DNA from: SAR202 cluster bacterium bin22
GTDB taxonomy: Bacteria; Chloroflexota; Dehalococcoidia; Lucifugimonadales; UBA3495
Length of the DNA stretch: 37,877 nucleotides
Assembly (NCBI GenBank): GCA_002238505.1
Contig: MPMM01000026.1
Coordinates: 1-37,877, forward strand
Direction: 5' to 3'
Part shown: positions 30,986-37,877 of the stretch, piece by piece
Numbering within the stretch: the first letter of the stretch is position 1
Layout of the letters: each line of letters opens with the position of its first letter
Made by a program: the position numbers and the translations under genes
The notes under the pieces: model-generated
The model's database searches: none
The model's input: the letters and a program-made list of their open reading frames with translations, nothing else
What the model was told of the DNA's origin: nothing

Positions 30986-31979
30986 ATGGTCGCCGGAACG
31001 AAGACCAAGAAGCAAAGCGGGCTTTCTCGCCAGGAAAAAGATGAACAGGACGTAATCGGCATTTTCCAGTTCAATCGCCTGTTTCCCGATGAGGAAGCAG
31101 CAATCGCCTTCGTGGAGGAGAGACGCTGGAACGGCACCCCGGAATGTCCCCGCTGTGCTTCAACGAACGTTTACAGGGTCGAGAACAAGAAGCCCCAGTC
31201 TCACAGGTGCAGGCCCTGCAAGCGCTATTTCAGCGTTAAGACCAACACAGTCTTTCAGGGAACCCAAATTCCGATGGTGAAATGGCTTCTGGGGATCCAC
31301 CTCATGCACAGTTCCCGCAAGGCAACTTCATCGTGAACTTGAAATTTCCGCCCCTGCCGCCTGGCATCTGGGTCACCGGATTCGTAAGGCTATGGAGTCC
31401 AAAGAGATTCCGTGGCTTGAAGGGATAGTTCAGATTGATGAAGCCTATCTTGGCGGTAAGCCTAAGAACATGCACCGCGACAAGAGAGAAAAGCTTCGTG
31501 ATAACCGCGACAAGAACAAGATGATGGTCATCGGATTCCGTGACCACGAGGGCAAGATGCTGGCTTTCCCCATCGCCCGCCCAAATTCCAGCATTATCCG
31601 TGATGCGGTCAGAGACCACGTTAAGAAGGGCTCAACAATCCTCACGGATGGATTGCCGGCTTACCGACCCCTCGGACGGGAAGGCTACAAACACGAATGG
31701 GTTGACCATTCGGTGGGTGAATACGTCCGGGGCATGGCGACCACCAACGGCGTTGAAAGTTTTTGGGCCCTGCTCAAAAAGGGATACGAAGGGACGTACC
31801 ACCGGATGGCTATTTACCACATTAGAAGGTACGTGAACGAGTTCAGCTACCGGTACAACATAGGGCAAGGCTGTGGGCCACGGACGATTGGGAAATTGCT
31901 CGACAATGCCGTGGGATGCAGGCTCAAGTACCGGGTCCTGAGAGGACTCCAGCCCGCAGATTGTTTGGCTAATGCCTAA
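30986..31979 (+). pseudogene. IS1595-family transposase, frameshifted
   Basis: The first frame (to 31336) has the zinc ribbon ECPRCASTN with HRCRPCKRYFSV and the following TNTVFQGTQIPMVKW. The rest is in another frame: ELEISAPAAWHLGHRIRKAM, then VQIDEAYLGGKPK (first Asp), ILTDGLPAYR (second Asp) and GVESFWALLKKGYEGTYHRM (third acidic site), ending RYNIG and a basic tail. The break is at about 31330, where family alignment from memory also suggests a few codons are missing, so a small deletion rather than a programmed shift is likely. IS1595 (ISXO2-like) assignment rests on these motifs. Confidence 0.8.
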
Positions 31980-32330
31980 GTGTCATCACTTGCCGCAATA
32001 CTTCCTATTTCGTTTTGCCCCCTGACAGGGCGTCACCCACTATACAGCGTTTCAGGCCTGTGGTATAAGAAAGGGGTGGTTGCTCCACCGGAGCTTACCC
32101 GCCAGGTAAGTTCCACCACCCGGAGCAACCACCCTCGAAAGCGCCTCCGCAACACCTATATCAGCCAGATAGAGGGTGACCGGAGGCGCTTCTTGCCGCC
32201 GCAACTGCGCGGATGCCTGCTACCATTAAATCATGGTTGTCAAATTCTGAAGTTCGCCACAACGTTAGCTATTGCCAGCTAGTAATCCCCTGTGCTTTAC
32301 TCCCTCTACCCACACAAGCAGGAGCGAGCC
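31980..32330 (+). other. Cargo intergenic region with structured DNA
   Basis: No gene lies between the transposase and the 174-aa gene. The stretch is dominated by the inverted-repeat block at 32074-32191 described separately. AGGAG at about 32320 serves the next gene. Confidence 0.5.
32074..32191 (+). ncRNA. Candidate structured RNA: two strong hairpins with an alternative stem
   Basis: GGGTGGTTGCTCC (32074-32086) pairs perfectly with GGAGCAACCACCC (32122-32134), with CTTACC/GGTAAG nested inside. AAGCGCCTCCG (32139-32149) pairs perfectly with CGGAGGCGCTT (32181-32191). GCTCC (32082-32086) can instead pair with the nearer GGAGC (32090-32094), so two folds compete. There is no T-run after the second stem. 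It lies between the transposase and the 174-aa gene; an RNA regulator, a sub-terminal transposon structure or a small palindromic insertion are all possible. Confidence 0.4.
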
Positions 32331-32855
32331 ATGCAAGAACGCCTTGGACGCGCCGTAGACGCTCTACTCAGGCCCAAGCAACCGGAGCCCGCCGAGTATG
32401 TTCGGGTTCTCCTGGTTCATGGGGGCACTCCACCAGCCTATAACCTTGAAGGGGATGCCCAGATCGTGGCCCAAGTGGTAGGTGTCCCAAACGATAAGTT
32501 CCTTGACGTCCCGGGGACTCCTCTATTCGACCTCCTGATTTCTGAAACGGATGCTCTTTGTGTTGACACCACTCTCAGATATTTGTCCGTGCGAAGGCCC
32601 CCGGTGTTCGTCCTGCTTGGGCAGGACATCAACCAGAGCCGACAGGAGACTGTCAAAGCCAAGGCAGAGCGGATGGGCTACGAAGTCCGGTCGGGAAAGC
32701 TCTCGGATGGGGCAGAGGTAGTGGCGGGGACTTTGATAGGGGTTGCGCCCAGATGGGAAAGCCTTGTGCTATTGGAATTTGATGACCCCCTAGCGTTCGA
32801 CTCCCAAGGGATCATCAATGAGGCCGTAAAACTGGCGAAGTGGACAGGGGAGTAG
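32331..32855 (+). CDS. Transposon cargo protein of unknown function
   Basis: A 174-residue soluble protein. MQERLGRAVDALLRPKQPEP is followed by alternating beta strands and helices: YVRVLLVHGGTPP, AQIVAQVVGVPNDKF, LFDLLISETDALCVDTTLRY, PPVFVLLGQDINQSRQETVK, AERMGYEVRSGKLSDGAEVV and VLLEFDDPLAFDSQGIINEA. It reads as a small alpha/beta fold with a GHGGTPP-like turn, but no family is recognised. AGGAGCG precedes ATG 32331. It ends 12 bases before the right terminal repeat, so it is genuine cargo, not host sequence. Confidence 0.6.
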   Translation: MQERLGRAVDALLRPKQPEPAEYVRVLLVHGGTPPAYNLEGDAQIVAQVVGVPNDKFLDVPGTPLFDLLISETDALCVDTTLRYLSVRRPPVFVLLGQDINQSRQETVKAKAERMGYEVRSGKLSDGAEVVAGTLIGVAPRWESLVLLEFDDPLAFDSQGIINEAVKLAKWTGE

Positions 32856-32867
32856 GGTTGCGGGCCG

Positions 32868-32899
32868 GGGGTCTAAACTGCCTAACGTTCCCGCCGTCG
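32868..32899. repeat. Right terminal inverted repeat and target duplication
   Basis: The 25-base end (GGGGTCTAAACTGCC onward to CGTTCCC, 32868-32892) is the complement of the left end with one mismatch. GCCGTCG at 32893-32899 repeats the 7-mer found left of the element. Confidence 0.85.
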
Positions 32900-34992
32900 C
32901 TGCCGATGCAGACCGCGTAGTCCTGGGTGTTGGCGATGGCGGCGGTGATGTCAGCGGGCGTCGCGAGGGTGGTGATAAGGCTCAGGGTTGGCGTCTCGGT
33001 CAGGCCGGAGGCCAGCCGGCCATCCGGGGTGTGCAGCTCGCCTATGGTCCAGACCCCCCGACAAAGACCGCTCTGGCAGGCCCCCTCGGTGTAGATTCCC
33101 TCGCTGGGGATGGCCTCCGCTCCCTCCGGCACGCCTTCCAGCGTCACCCGGGCGGCGGGTGCGGCGTCCGGCCCATTGTTTATGGCCGCTACGGTATAGG
33201 CCTTCTGGCCGGCGCCGACTTCGGGGCTCGGCCCGGCGTCCCGCACCCCCAACTCCGCCACCGGGCCCACGTGGAAGGTGTAGCGCCCCGTGTCGGTGTC
33301 TGTCGTTTCCGTGTCCGTGTGCGTGGCCCCCATCGTAATGTCCGCAACGTAGGTGCCGAGGGTCCCGAATTCAACGACGACGGACAAGAACTTTAAAGTT
33401 GTGTCTATTGGGCCAAGTGACTTCTTGCTCTTCGCGTCCAGGATGGTGAACCCGACATTCCCCGCGTTGACAATTTTCATGCTGCCCGGCAGCGTGCCCA
33501 CACCGGCGATGGCGAAGGTGTAGCTCGTATAAGCCGGTGAAGGCAGGTCGAATGCGACAATCACGCCTGGGATGATGCCCGCCTGCGTCCCACCGGCAGT
33601 GATAGCGGTGGCGCTGCCGGTGCGCCACACCAGGTTCGCCCCATTTCCTTCCCGCGCCTCAGCGGTATCCTCCACGTTTAGCACGATGCTCTCCGGCTGC
33701 AGAATGGTGACATCAATGGGGACATCCCCGAAGTCAGTTAGCCTGGCGTCGTTCCGGGCGTTGCCGATGCCACGCTCCAACATGTCAACGCGACTTATGG
33801 GAACCACCAGTTCCAGGGCATCCTGGGCGGTGCAGGGGTAGGCGGTCTCCCCGACGCAGGGATAGACGGTGAAAGGCCGGAATCCGTCCCCCTCGGTCGG
33901 CGGCGTAATGTGCTCGCCGACCTCGTCCCGGATCAACACCGTCGGGTCCTCGCCCAGGCATATCCGGCCCCGGTTGTTCCGCTGGGTATTCCGATTATCC
34001 GGTGTCAGATCAAGGGCAGGTCTCTCCGGGGGCACAACGTTGTCCAGCTCCGCGGTCAGGCACGCCTCTTCCAGGGGGACGGCGCCGGTGTACCGGACCT
34101 CTACGGGCATCTCTATGTTCAGGTGACCAGTGGGCTCAGGAACATAACCGAGATCCCAGATCCCGGTGGACAGATCGAAAGAAGAGCTGATCGAAATTTG
34201 GCTACCAGTTTCGCCGAACATGCCACTCGGGGCGTTGGCGCTCACCAGATCCAAACCCGGGGAAGGGCTCACCTTCACCCGGACCTCGTGCATGTCGTGA
34301 GAGTAATGAAGAGTGTCGTGATAGGCATCATCATTTCTAAACCTGACGGTGAAGTCAACCGTATCGTTCGCCTGGGGGAACAGGACTCCGCGCAGCAGCA
34401 TGTCCACAACGGCATCCCCTTCGGCTGCGTGCTCGCCAAAGGAAAACTCTTTCCATGCCTCGTGCGTCACGTTGTTGTACCGAAACATAGGTTCCTCCTT
34501 GGGTACGGAACTGATGATCTCCCCGCGCCCTTTCACTAGGGTCTCGCCTTGGCTTCGGCTTGCCGCAGTTCCATCAGACTTCAAACCAATGCTAGTGTAC
34601 AAATGCAATTCAGCCGTTTCGCCAGGTCGAAGGTTTCTGAAGTGCCATATTCCCGTTGCCGGGTCAAAGTGCCCAAACTTCGGATCAAGGCCTGTTGCGG
34701 CTTGGCCGATTGGTACCGACGACACAACTGTAACGTCACCACGGTAGGGAATGAATGTGACCTTGACCTGTCCGCTGTGGGCGTGTTGTCCGCCCTGGTT
34801 GGTCAGTATAAATATCCAGCTGATGAAGCCGTCCGCACGAACAGATATGCCGTGCCGATAACGGAGAGCCAGGTCGTGAGGGGGCGGGGGTTCCTGGGCC
34901 TGGGCGACCTGAGGGGCAAATGCCGCCGCCAGGATCATAGCGACGGCCATAGCCAAGAGTAGTGCCTTCGGTTTTGATTCCATTAAACGCAT
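32893..34992 (-). pseudogene. 5' half of the transposon-split surface protein (DUF11-type)
   Basis: Minus-strand start ATG 34992 (GGGGG nine bases upstream) with signal peptide KALLLAMAVAMILAAAFAPQ and cleavage near AQAQ. It is followed by about 660 residues of beta-sandwich domains of the DUF11/CARDB kind (SWIFILTNQGGQHAHSGQVK, VDFTVRFRNDDAYHDTLHYS, KAYTVAAINNGPDAAPAARV). The original sequence ends at QDYAVCIGSDG; the ORF then runs into the transposon end and stops at 32815 after a foreign tail. The true C-terminal half lies at 26404-28827. The gene was one secreted protein of about 1,406 residues; the 5' part may still be expressed as a truncated protein. Confidence 0.85.
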
Positions 34993-35033
34993 TGCAATAC
35001 CCCCGAATGACCCTGCCGGGCCCGTATGGTTTG

Positions 35034-35059
35034 GCGGGGCGTCCTAAGGGACGCCCCGC
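35034..35059 (-). terminator. Strong hairpin between the two surface-protein genes
   Basis: GCGGGGCGTCC (35034-35044) and GGACGCCCCGC (35049-35059) form an 11-bp perfect stem with a TAAG loop, 23 bases after the stop of the upstream minus-strand gene. No T-run follows on that strand, so it may attenuate or stabilise mRNA rather than end transcription fully. Confidence 0.5.
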
Positions 35060-35081
35060 AGCAGTAAGCCTGAAACCTGGT

Positions 35082-36728
35082 TTAGGGACTGTCCGTCCAG
35101 GTCGCGCTGACGATATTTGATCCCAGTTCTCCAGCGGAGAATCCAGCGAAGGACAGGTGCGCCTGATAAGTCCTTTCGCCTGCGGTACTGTGGGTCGCGG
35201 ATACCGAGACGACTCCCCATCCATTGTTGCCGCTAAGACCGACGCGTTCGTCGGAGGCCAGCTCACGCTCCACCCAGTCATATTCGATCAATGCGGGCGG
35301 CGGAATGTCGCCGCTGAGCGAAGACGTGAGAGTTACGGTCTGTCCGATTGTAGGGGAGGCATTGTCAACCTGGATGGTGACGGTGGGAGGCCCGGTCACG
35401 TCCGTCAGGCTTATTTTCAGAGCCACGGTGCTGTCCACCGACGGGTCACGCTGCCCTTCATGGTCCTTGCCGTCGCTGACGCCCAGGACCAAATCGTAAA
35501 CAGGTTGGGTCTCGTAATCCAGCAAGGCTCCTGGGGCCACGGTGATCTGGGCACCGCCGCCGGGCGCACTGGAGACCCGGAAATGGGAACTCCCTTTCCC
35601 GGAAAGCCCGTAGGTCAGGGTGTCGCCATCGTTGCTCCCGGCCACCGGCACCGGAGCGCCTACCTTTACGTCGGAGGCGGAGTTCTCGGTCACCGACCGT
35701 TCCACCTGGAACATGGGTTGCTCATTGAAGTGGAGGGGTCCCGTCTGGATGGTATACACCCGCACTTCGCTGGTGACGGTTTTCTCTTCAGGGCGATTCT
35801 GCTTCCAGTCATCGCTGGGGTCTTCCGGAGTTTCATTTACGTGGCCAACGACGTGAACCTGGATGTGATGGGTGCCGGGCTCGGTGAAGATCCATTGGAG
35901 GTTCCGGCGCTCCCCTGGATCCATCTTCACCTGTCTAGAGTCAGCTTCATAGGTGTCCCAGACAGCTTCCTTTTGGGGTCTATCGCCTGCCATGGGTGCA
36001 TCGAAAGCGAAGAAGTGGGGCCCGTGGACCTCGAATATGTTGTCCCGCTCCGACTCGAATTCGTAGTAGAAGGGCTTGTTGTCGCCCCTGGCTACCCAAT
36101 ATTGGCTCTCGAAGAGGGCGGTGGAGAAGCCCAACACCAGGTCGGAGGTCTCGTCCTCGGTGGTGGTGTCGGGGTCGTCCAGTTGGAGCCAGTAGACCTC
36201 GGTGCCGGCCTCGGGGGCCTCGTTCAGGCCCAGACCTAGCCCCTTTCTAAGAGGGTGGTATTCGGCCACGTCTATGATTGGTCCGGAAACGGCACTGGGG
36301 TCGTAGCCGGCAGCTTTGCTGTTAACCACCGTAACCTTGTAGTCATCGGTGACGTGGATCACAGTCTTGGCGATGTCGATCTTGGCATCGCTGCGGGTGA
36401 CCGTAACTGTCTCATTTCCGAGCGCATCACTCTGTGTTGTTTGAAGCATCTCGGGCGGGCAGAGGTTGTTGTTGATGGTCCTGGTCGGGATGTCCCAGTA
36501 GGCGTCGAAAAGGGCGATCTCGCCGCTGGTTATCTGGTTCGCCACGTTCTCGGCGACCTTGGCCTGCCCCTGTCCGCAGGGTTGGGGCTCGGGGTAGGTC
36601 TTGGACTGGGCCGAGGCCGGGCCGGTGGCAAAGGTCAAAGCCATCAGGGTGATGACCAGGGCGGCCACGGCCAGAATCGCCGCGTAGAGAGTGAAGCGCC
36701 TGGGCGCATTGGTAATGGTATCCATCAT
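35082..36728 (-). CDS. Secreted surface protein with cadherin-like and Ig-like domains
   Basis: A 548-residue exported protein. The N-terminal leader has a helix LYAAILAVAALVITLMALTF and a cleavage site near ASAQS. A first domain with SGEIALFDAYWDIPTRTINN, YWLQLDDPDTTTEDE and WIFTEPGTHHIQVHVVGHVN looks like the surface-anchored-protein type of beta fold. Next comes a cadherin-like domain (VPVAGSNDGDTLTYGLSG, LDYETQPVYDLVLGVSDGKD) and an Ig/PKD-like C-terminal domain (VTIQVDNASPTIGQTVTLTS). No membrane anchor is seen at the C-terminus. It lies 89 bases upstream of the split DUF11/FN3 gene, so the two probably formed a surface-protein operon. Confidence 0.75.
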   Translation of the reverse strand: MMDTITNAPRRFTLYAAILAVAALVITLMALTFATGPASAQSKTYPEPQPCGQGQAKVAENVANQITSGEIALFDAYWDIPTRTINNNLCPPEMLQTTQSDALGNETVTVTRSDAKIDIAKTVIHVTDDYKVTVVNSKAAGYDPSAVSGPIIDVAEYHPLRKGLGLGLNEAPEAGTEVYWLQLDDPDTTTEDETSDLVLGFSTALFESQYWVARGDNKPFYYEFESERDNIFEVHGPHFFAFDAPMAGDRPQKEAVWDTYEADSRQVKMDPGERRNLQWIFTEPGTHHIQVHVVGHVNETPEDPSDDWKQNRPEEKTVTSEVRVYTIQTGPLHFNEQPMFQVERSVTENSASDVKVGAPVPVAGSNDGDTLTYGLSGKGSSHFRVSSAPGGGAQITVAPGALLDYETQPVYDLVLGVSDGKDHEGQRDPSVDSTVALKISLTDVTGPPTVTIQVDNASPTIGQTVTLTSSLSGDIPPPALIEYDWVERELASDERVGLSGNNGWGVVSVSATHSTAGERTYQAHLSFAGFSAGELGSNIVSATWTDSP

Positions 36729-37307
36729 GGGTTTGTTGATACTCCTTTGTATCGTCGTTTACTCGATAAGTGCTCTTGTTAAAACGCTGTATGCGTGCTC
36801 AGAAGTCCTACACTGGTTCAGCCCCCTTGATAAATTGGTTGCCGCCGCAAGGTGCAAAGGCCCCGGCGGGCGGCGGTCCCTGCTAATGCCAGGTTTCGGT
36901 AGATGCGGTGCTGATGTAAAGTCCCACGGCTGTCCAATGCTTGATTGCAGGTATCAATAATGCTCAAAAAAAGAGAGTGGCCCCTACCGGCTGGCGCTGG
37001 CGGAAACGCCCGGACCGGTAACCGGCCGGGAGACAAGGGGCGGAGCCGCTTTCACCAAGCGGCCCCACTTCCTGCGGTTGCTATTGACATCGGACATGAC
37101 GTGGCTTCCTACCTATGGTTGGCGCTCCGCCTTCCCGGCCGGTCCCAAGAGATTCGGCCTCTGGCGGCGCGGTTGCTGTTCTGGTTAGGCGGGTGGCCAA
37201 CGCCCGCAATCAGTGCATCTCAGTGACATGCAGTCGCAAAAAGGCCAGAGGACATTATAGAGAATCTCGGGCAAATAAGGGGTCAAGTATAGGTCAATGT
37301 AAGAGCG
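36729..37307. other. Upstream region of the surface-protein operon, no gene supported
   Basis: AAAGGAG lies about 13 bases before the 548-aa start on the minus strand. Short frames are present but none resembles a protein family. Self-complementary CCGG-rich sequence occurs around 37010-37030. Confidence 0.4.
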
Positions 37308-37366
37308 AGTTCGGTAAAGTACAGGTAAACCCCGGACCAATTTGGCAAAAGTGACCCCAAACAGGC
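37308..37366 (+). repeat. Repeat R1, copy 2, before the kinase relic
   Basis: This segment matches 22462-22519 in order and spacing of its blocks (AGTTCGGTAAAGTAC, GTAAAC, CAATTTGGCAAAAGTGACCCC split by a few changes). The palindrome is imperfect here. It ends 23 bases before the TTG start of the relic kinase, a position like that of AATTTTGGCAATTT before the intact kinase at 13.4 kb. Confidence 0.55.
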
Positions 37367-37388
37367 TCCTCTCCGAGGAGGTGAAGAG

Positions 37389-37704
37389 TTGCAGCATGAG
37401 GCCCAGCCGGCGCTGGGAACCGAACCGCCGGCAGGCCGCCTCTCCCGCCTGAGTGCGGCCAGTCGGCGCATCAACGAGAGCCTGAACGTGGACGTGGACG
37501 CGGAGCCCCAAGCCGCGATGGACGGCGCCAGGTCCCTGGCCCGTGCGCCCTACGCCGCCATCGTCACCCTGGACGCGGGGGCGCTAGGCCCGGCTGCTCC
37601 GGCGGGTGTGGATCCCGGTCAAGGCTGCCAACCTGCGGGTGCTGCGCAAAGCTGGGCGAGGACGGCGAGAACCCCAGGTACATCTTTGCTGAGCCTGGGG
37701 TGGG
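37389..37704 (+). pseudogene. Internally deleted relic of a GAF-kinase/winged-helix hybrid
   Basis: TTG start with GAGGAGGTGAAGAG upstream. LSRLSAASRRINESL and the following DGARSLARAPYAAIVTLDAG match LSLLSAASLRINESL and DSARSLTAARYGVMTLLDGD near the start of the 800-aa hybrid kinase. From about 37605 the DNA instead matches its last 30 codons: CGCAAAGCTGGGCGAGGACG then, in a shifted frame, KLGEDGENPRYIFAEPGVGC and a TGA, against RKLGDDARNPRYILTETRVG. About 700 codons between are missing and one extra A shifts the frame, so it is a dead paralogue. Confidence 0.75.
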
Positions 37705-37877
37705 ATGCTGAATGCCGGAGGGGTTCATAACTGCCGGATGAAATCCATACTAATCTGTTCTAATGGGTACTAATCTATGACACTTGCTGGTTGATAACTG
37801 ACAGTTCACCTGGGTACGATAGCAGCATCTGCCCTCCGGTTATGTGACTGCTTCCATTGCCAGGGCTTCTTTGCAGG
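37705..37877. other. Right-edge stretch, no gene supported
   Basis: After the relic the sequence becomes AT-richer with direct repeats of CTAATCTGT/CTAATCTAT type (about 37750-37780). No frame or RNA gene is recognised. Confidence 0.4.

Larger units (their letters stand above)
28828..32892. mobile_element. 4,065-bp IS1595-type transposon with cargo genes
   Basis: Both ends carry the same 25-base inverted repeat (28828-28852; 32868-32892; one mismatch) and are flanked by the identical 7-mer GCCGTCG. Deleting the element plus one 7-mer fuses the two flanking ORFs without changing frame. Contents: a minus-strand operon (lipoprotein, two-helix protein, DUF805 protein), a divergent control region, a frameshifted IS1595-type transposase, an inverted-repeat block and a 174-aa gene. 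IS1595-family elements are known to carry passenger genes and usually make 8-bp duplications; here seven bases match. The lower G+C than the host gene supports insertion. Transposition would now need a transposase in trans. Confidence 0.85.

Overview
This 37.9-kb GC-rich window (roughly 58-60% G+C by eye) looks like an accessory region of a Chloroflexota chromosome, most likely Dehalococcoidia of the SAR202 kind. This is an inference from protein style: lipoproteins with long Pro/Thr linkers (PTPTP, YTPYPT), a substrate-binding lipoprotein with VTVEV repeats, a cytosolic GAF-histidine kinase-receiver-winged-helix hybrid, and many secreted cadherin/FN3/DUF11-type proteins. Frequent GTG/TTG starts fit, and I chose several starts from Shine-Dalgarno sites or TGA-overlapping starts.

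Layout. 0-3 kb: a small zinc-type membrane protein, a decayed IS1182-like transposase, an MpaB/rubber-oxygenase family protein, an IS21-like relic and a hypothetical gene. 3.6-9.3 kb, minus strand: two Pro/Thr-linker lipoproteins (one a trypsin-fold protein without its catalytic residues), several small membrane proteins, a STAS-domain protein and a degenerate tRNA-like sequence. 9.3-13.2 kb: a cadherin-like surface protein, two decayed genes (FN3 and a PUA-like protein), an HNH nuclease and tiny membrane ORFs. 13.3-17.4 kb, plus strand: the hybrid sensor kinase/regulator and an orphan amino-acid-type binding lipoprotein. 17.5-22.3 kb, minus strand: an LRR relic, a stand-alone Mrr-type N-terminal domain, a linker membrane protein, a glycine-rich/coiled-coil protein, a PUA-like protein, two tandem paralogous membrane proteins and an FN3 relic. 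22.4-26.3 kb: a RelE/HTH toxin-antitoxin pair, a broken IS607 element, a perfect inverted repeat and an AT-richer pair containing an Nmad2 (nucleotide-modification-associated) protein. 26.4-36.7 kb: a surface-protein locus split by a transposon. 37.4 kb: an internally deleted relic of the hybrid kinase.

The main result is a 4,065-bp IS1595-type transposon at 28,828-32,892. It has 25-bp terminal inverted repeats with one mismatch and a perfect 7-bp target duplication (GCCGTCG). Removing it with one copy of the duplication joins the two flanking minus-strand ORFs in frame into a single 1,406-codon secreted DUF11/FN3 protein. The element carries cargo: a minus-strand operon (lipoprotein, two-helix membrane protein, DUF805 membrane protein), a divergent control region with a leader peptide and a hairpin, a frameshifted transposase, a structured inverted-repeat block and a 174-aa protein of unknown function.

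A second theme is modified-DNA or restriction-linked domains spread over the window (Mrr-N-like, PUA-like, Nmad2, HNH), together with decayed duplicates of FN3 plus PUA-like gene pairs. This points to an old, repeatedly rearranged genomic island. No CRISPR array, rRNA operon or replication origin was seen.
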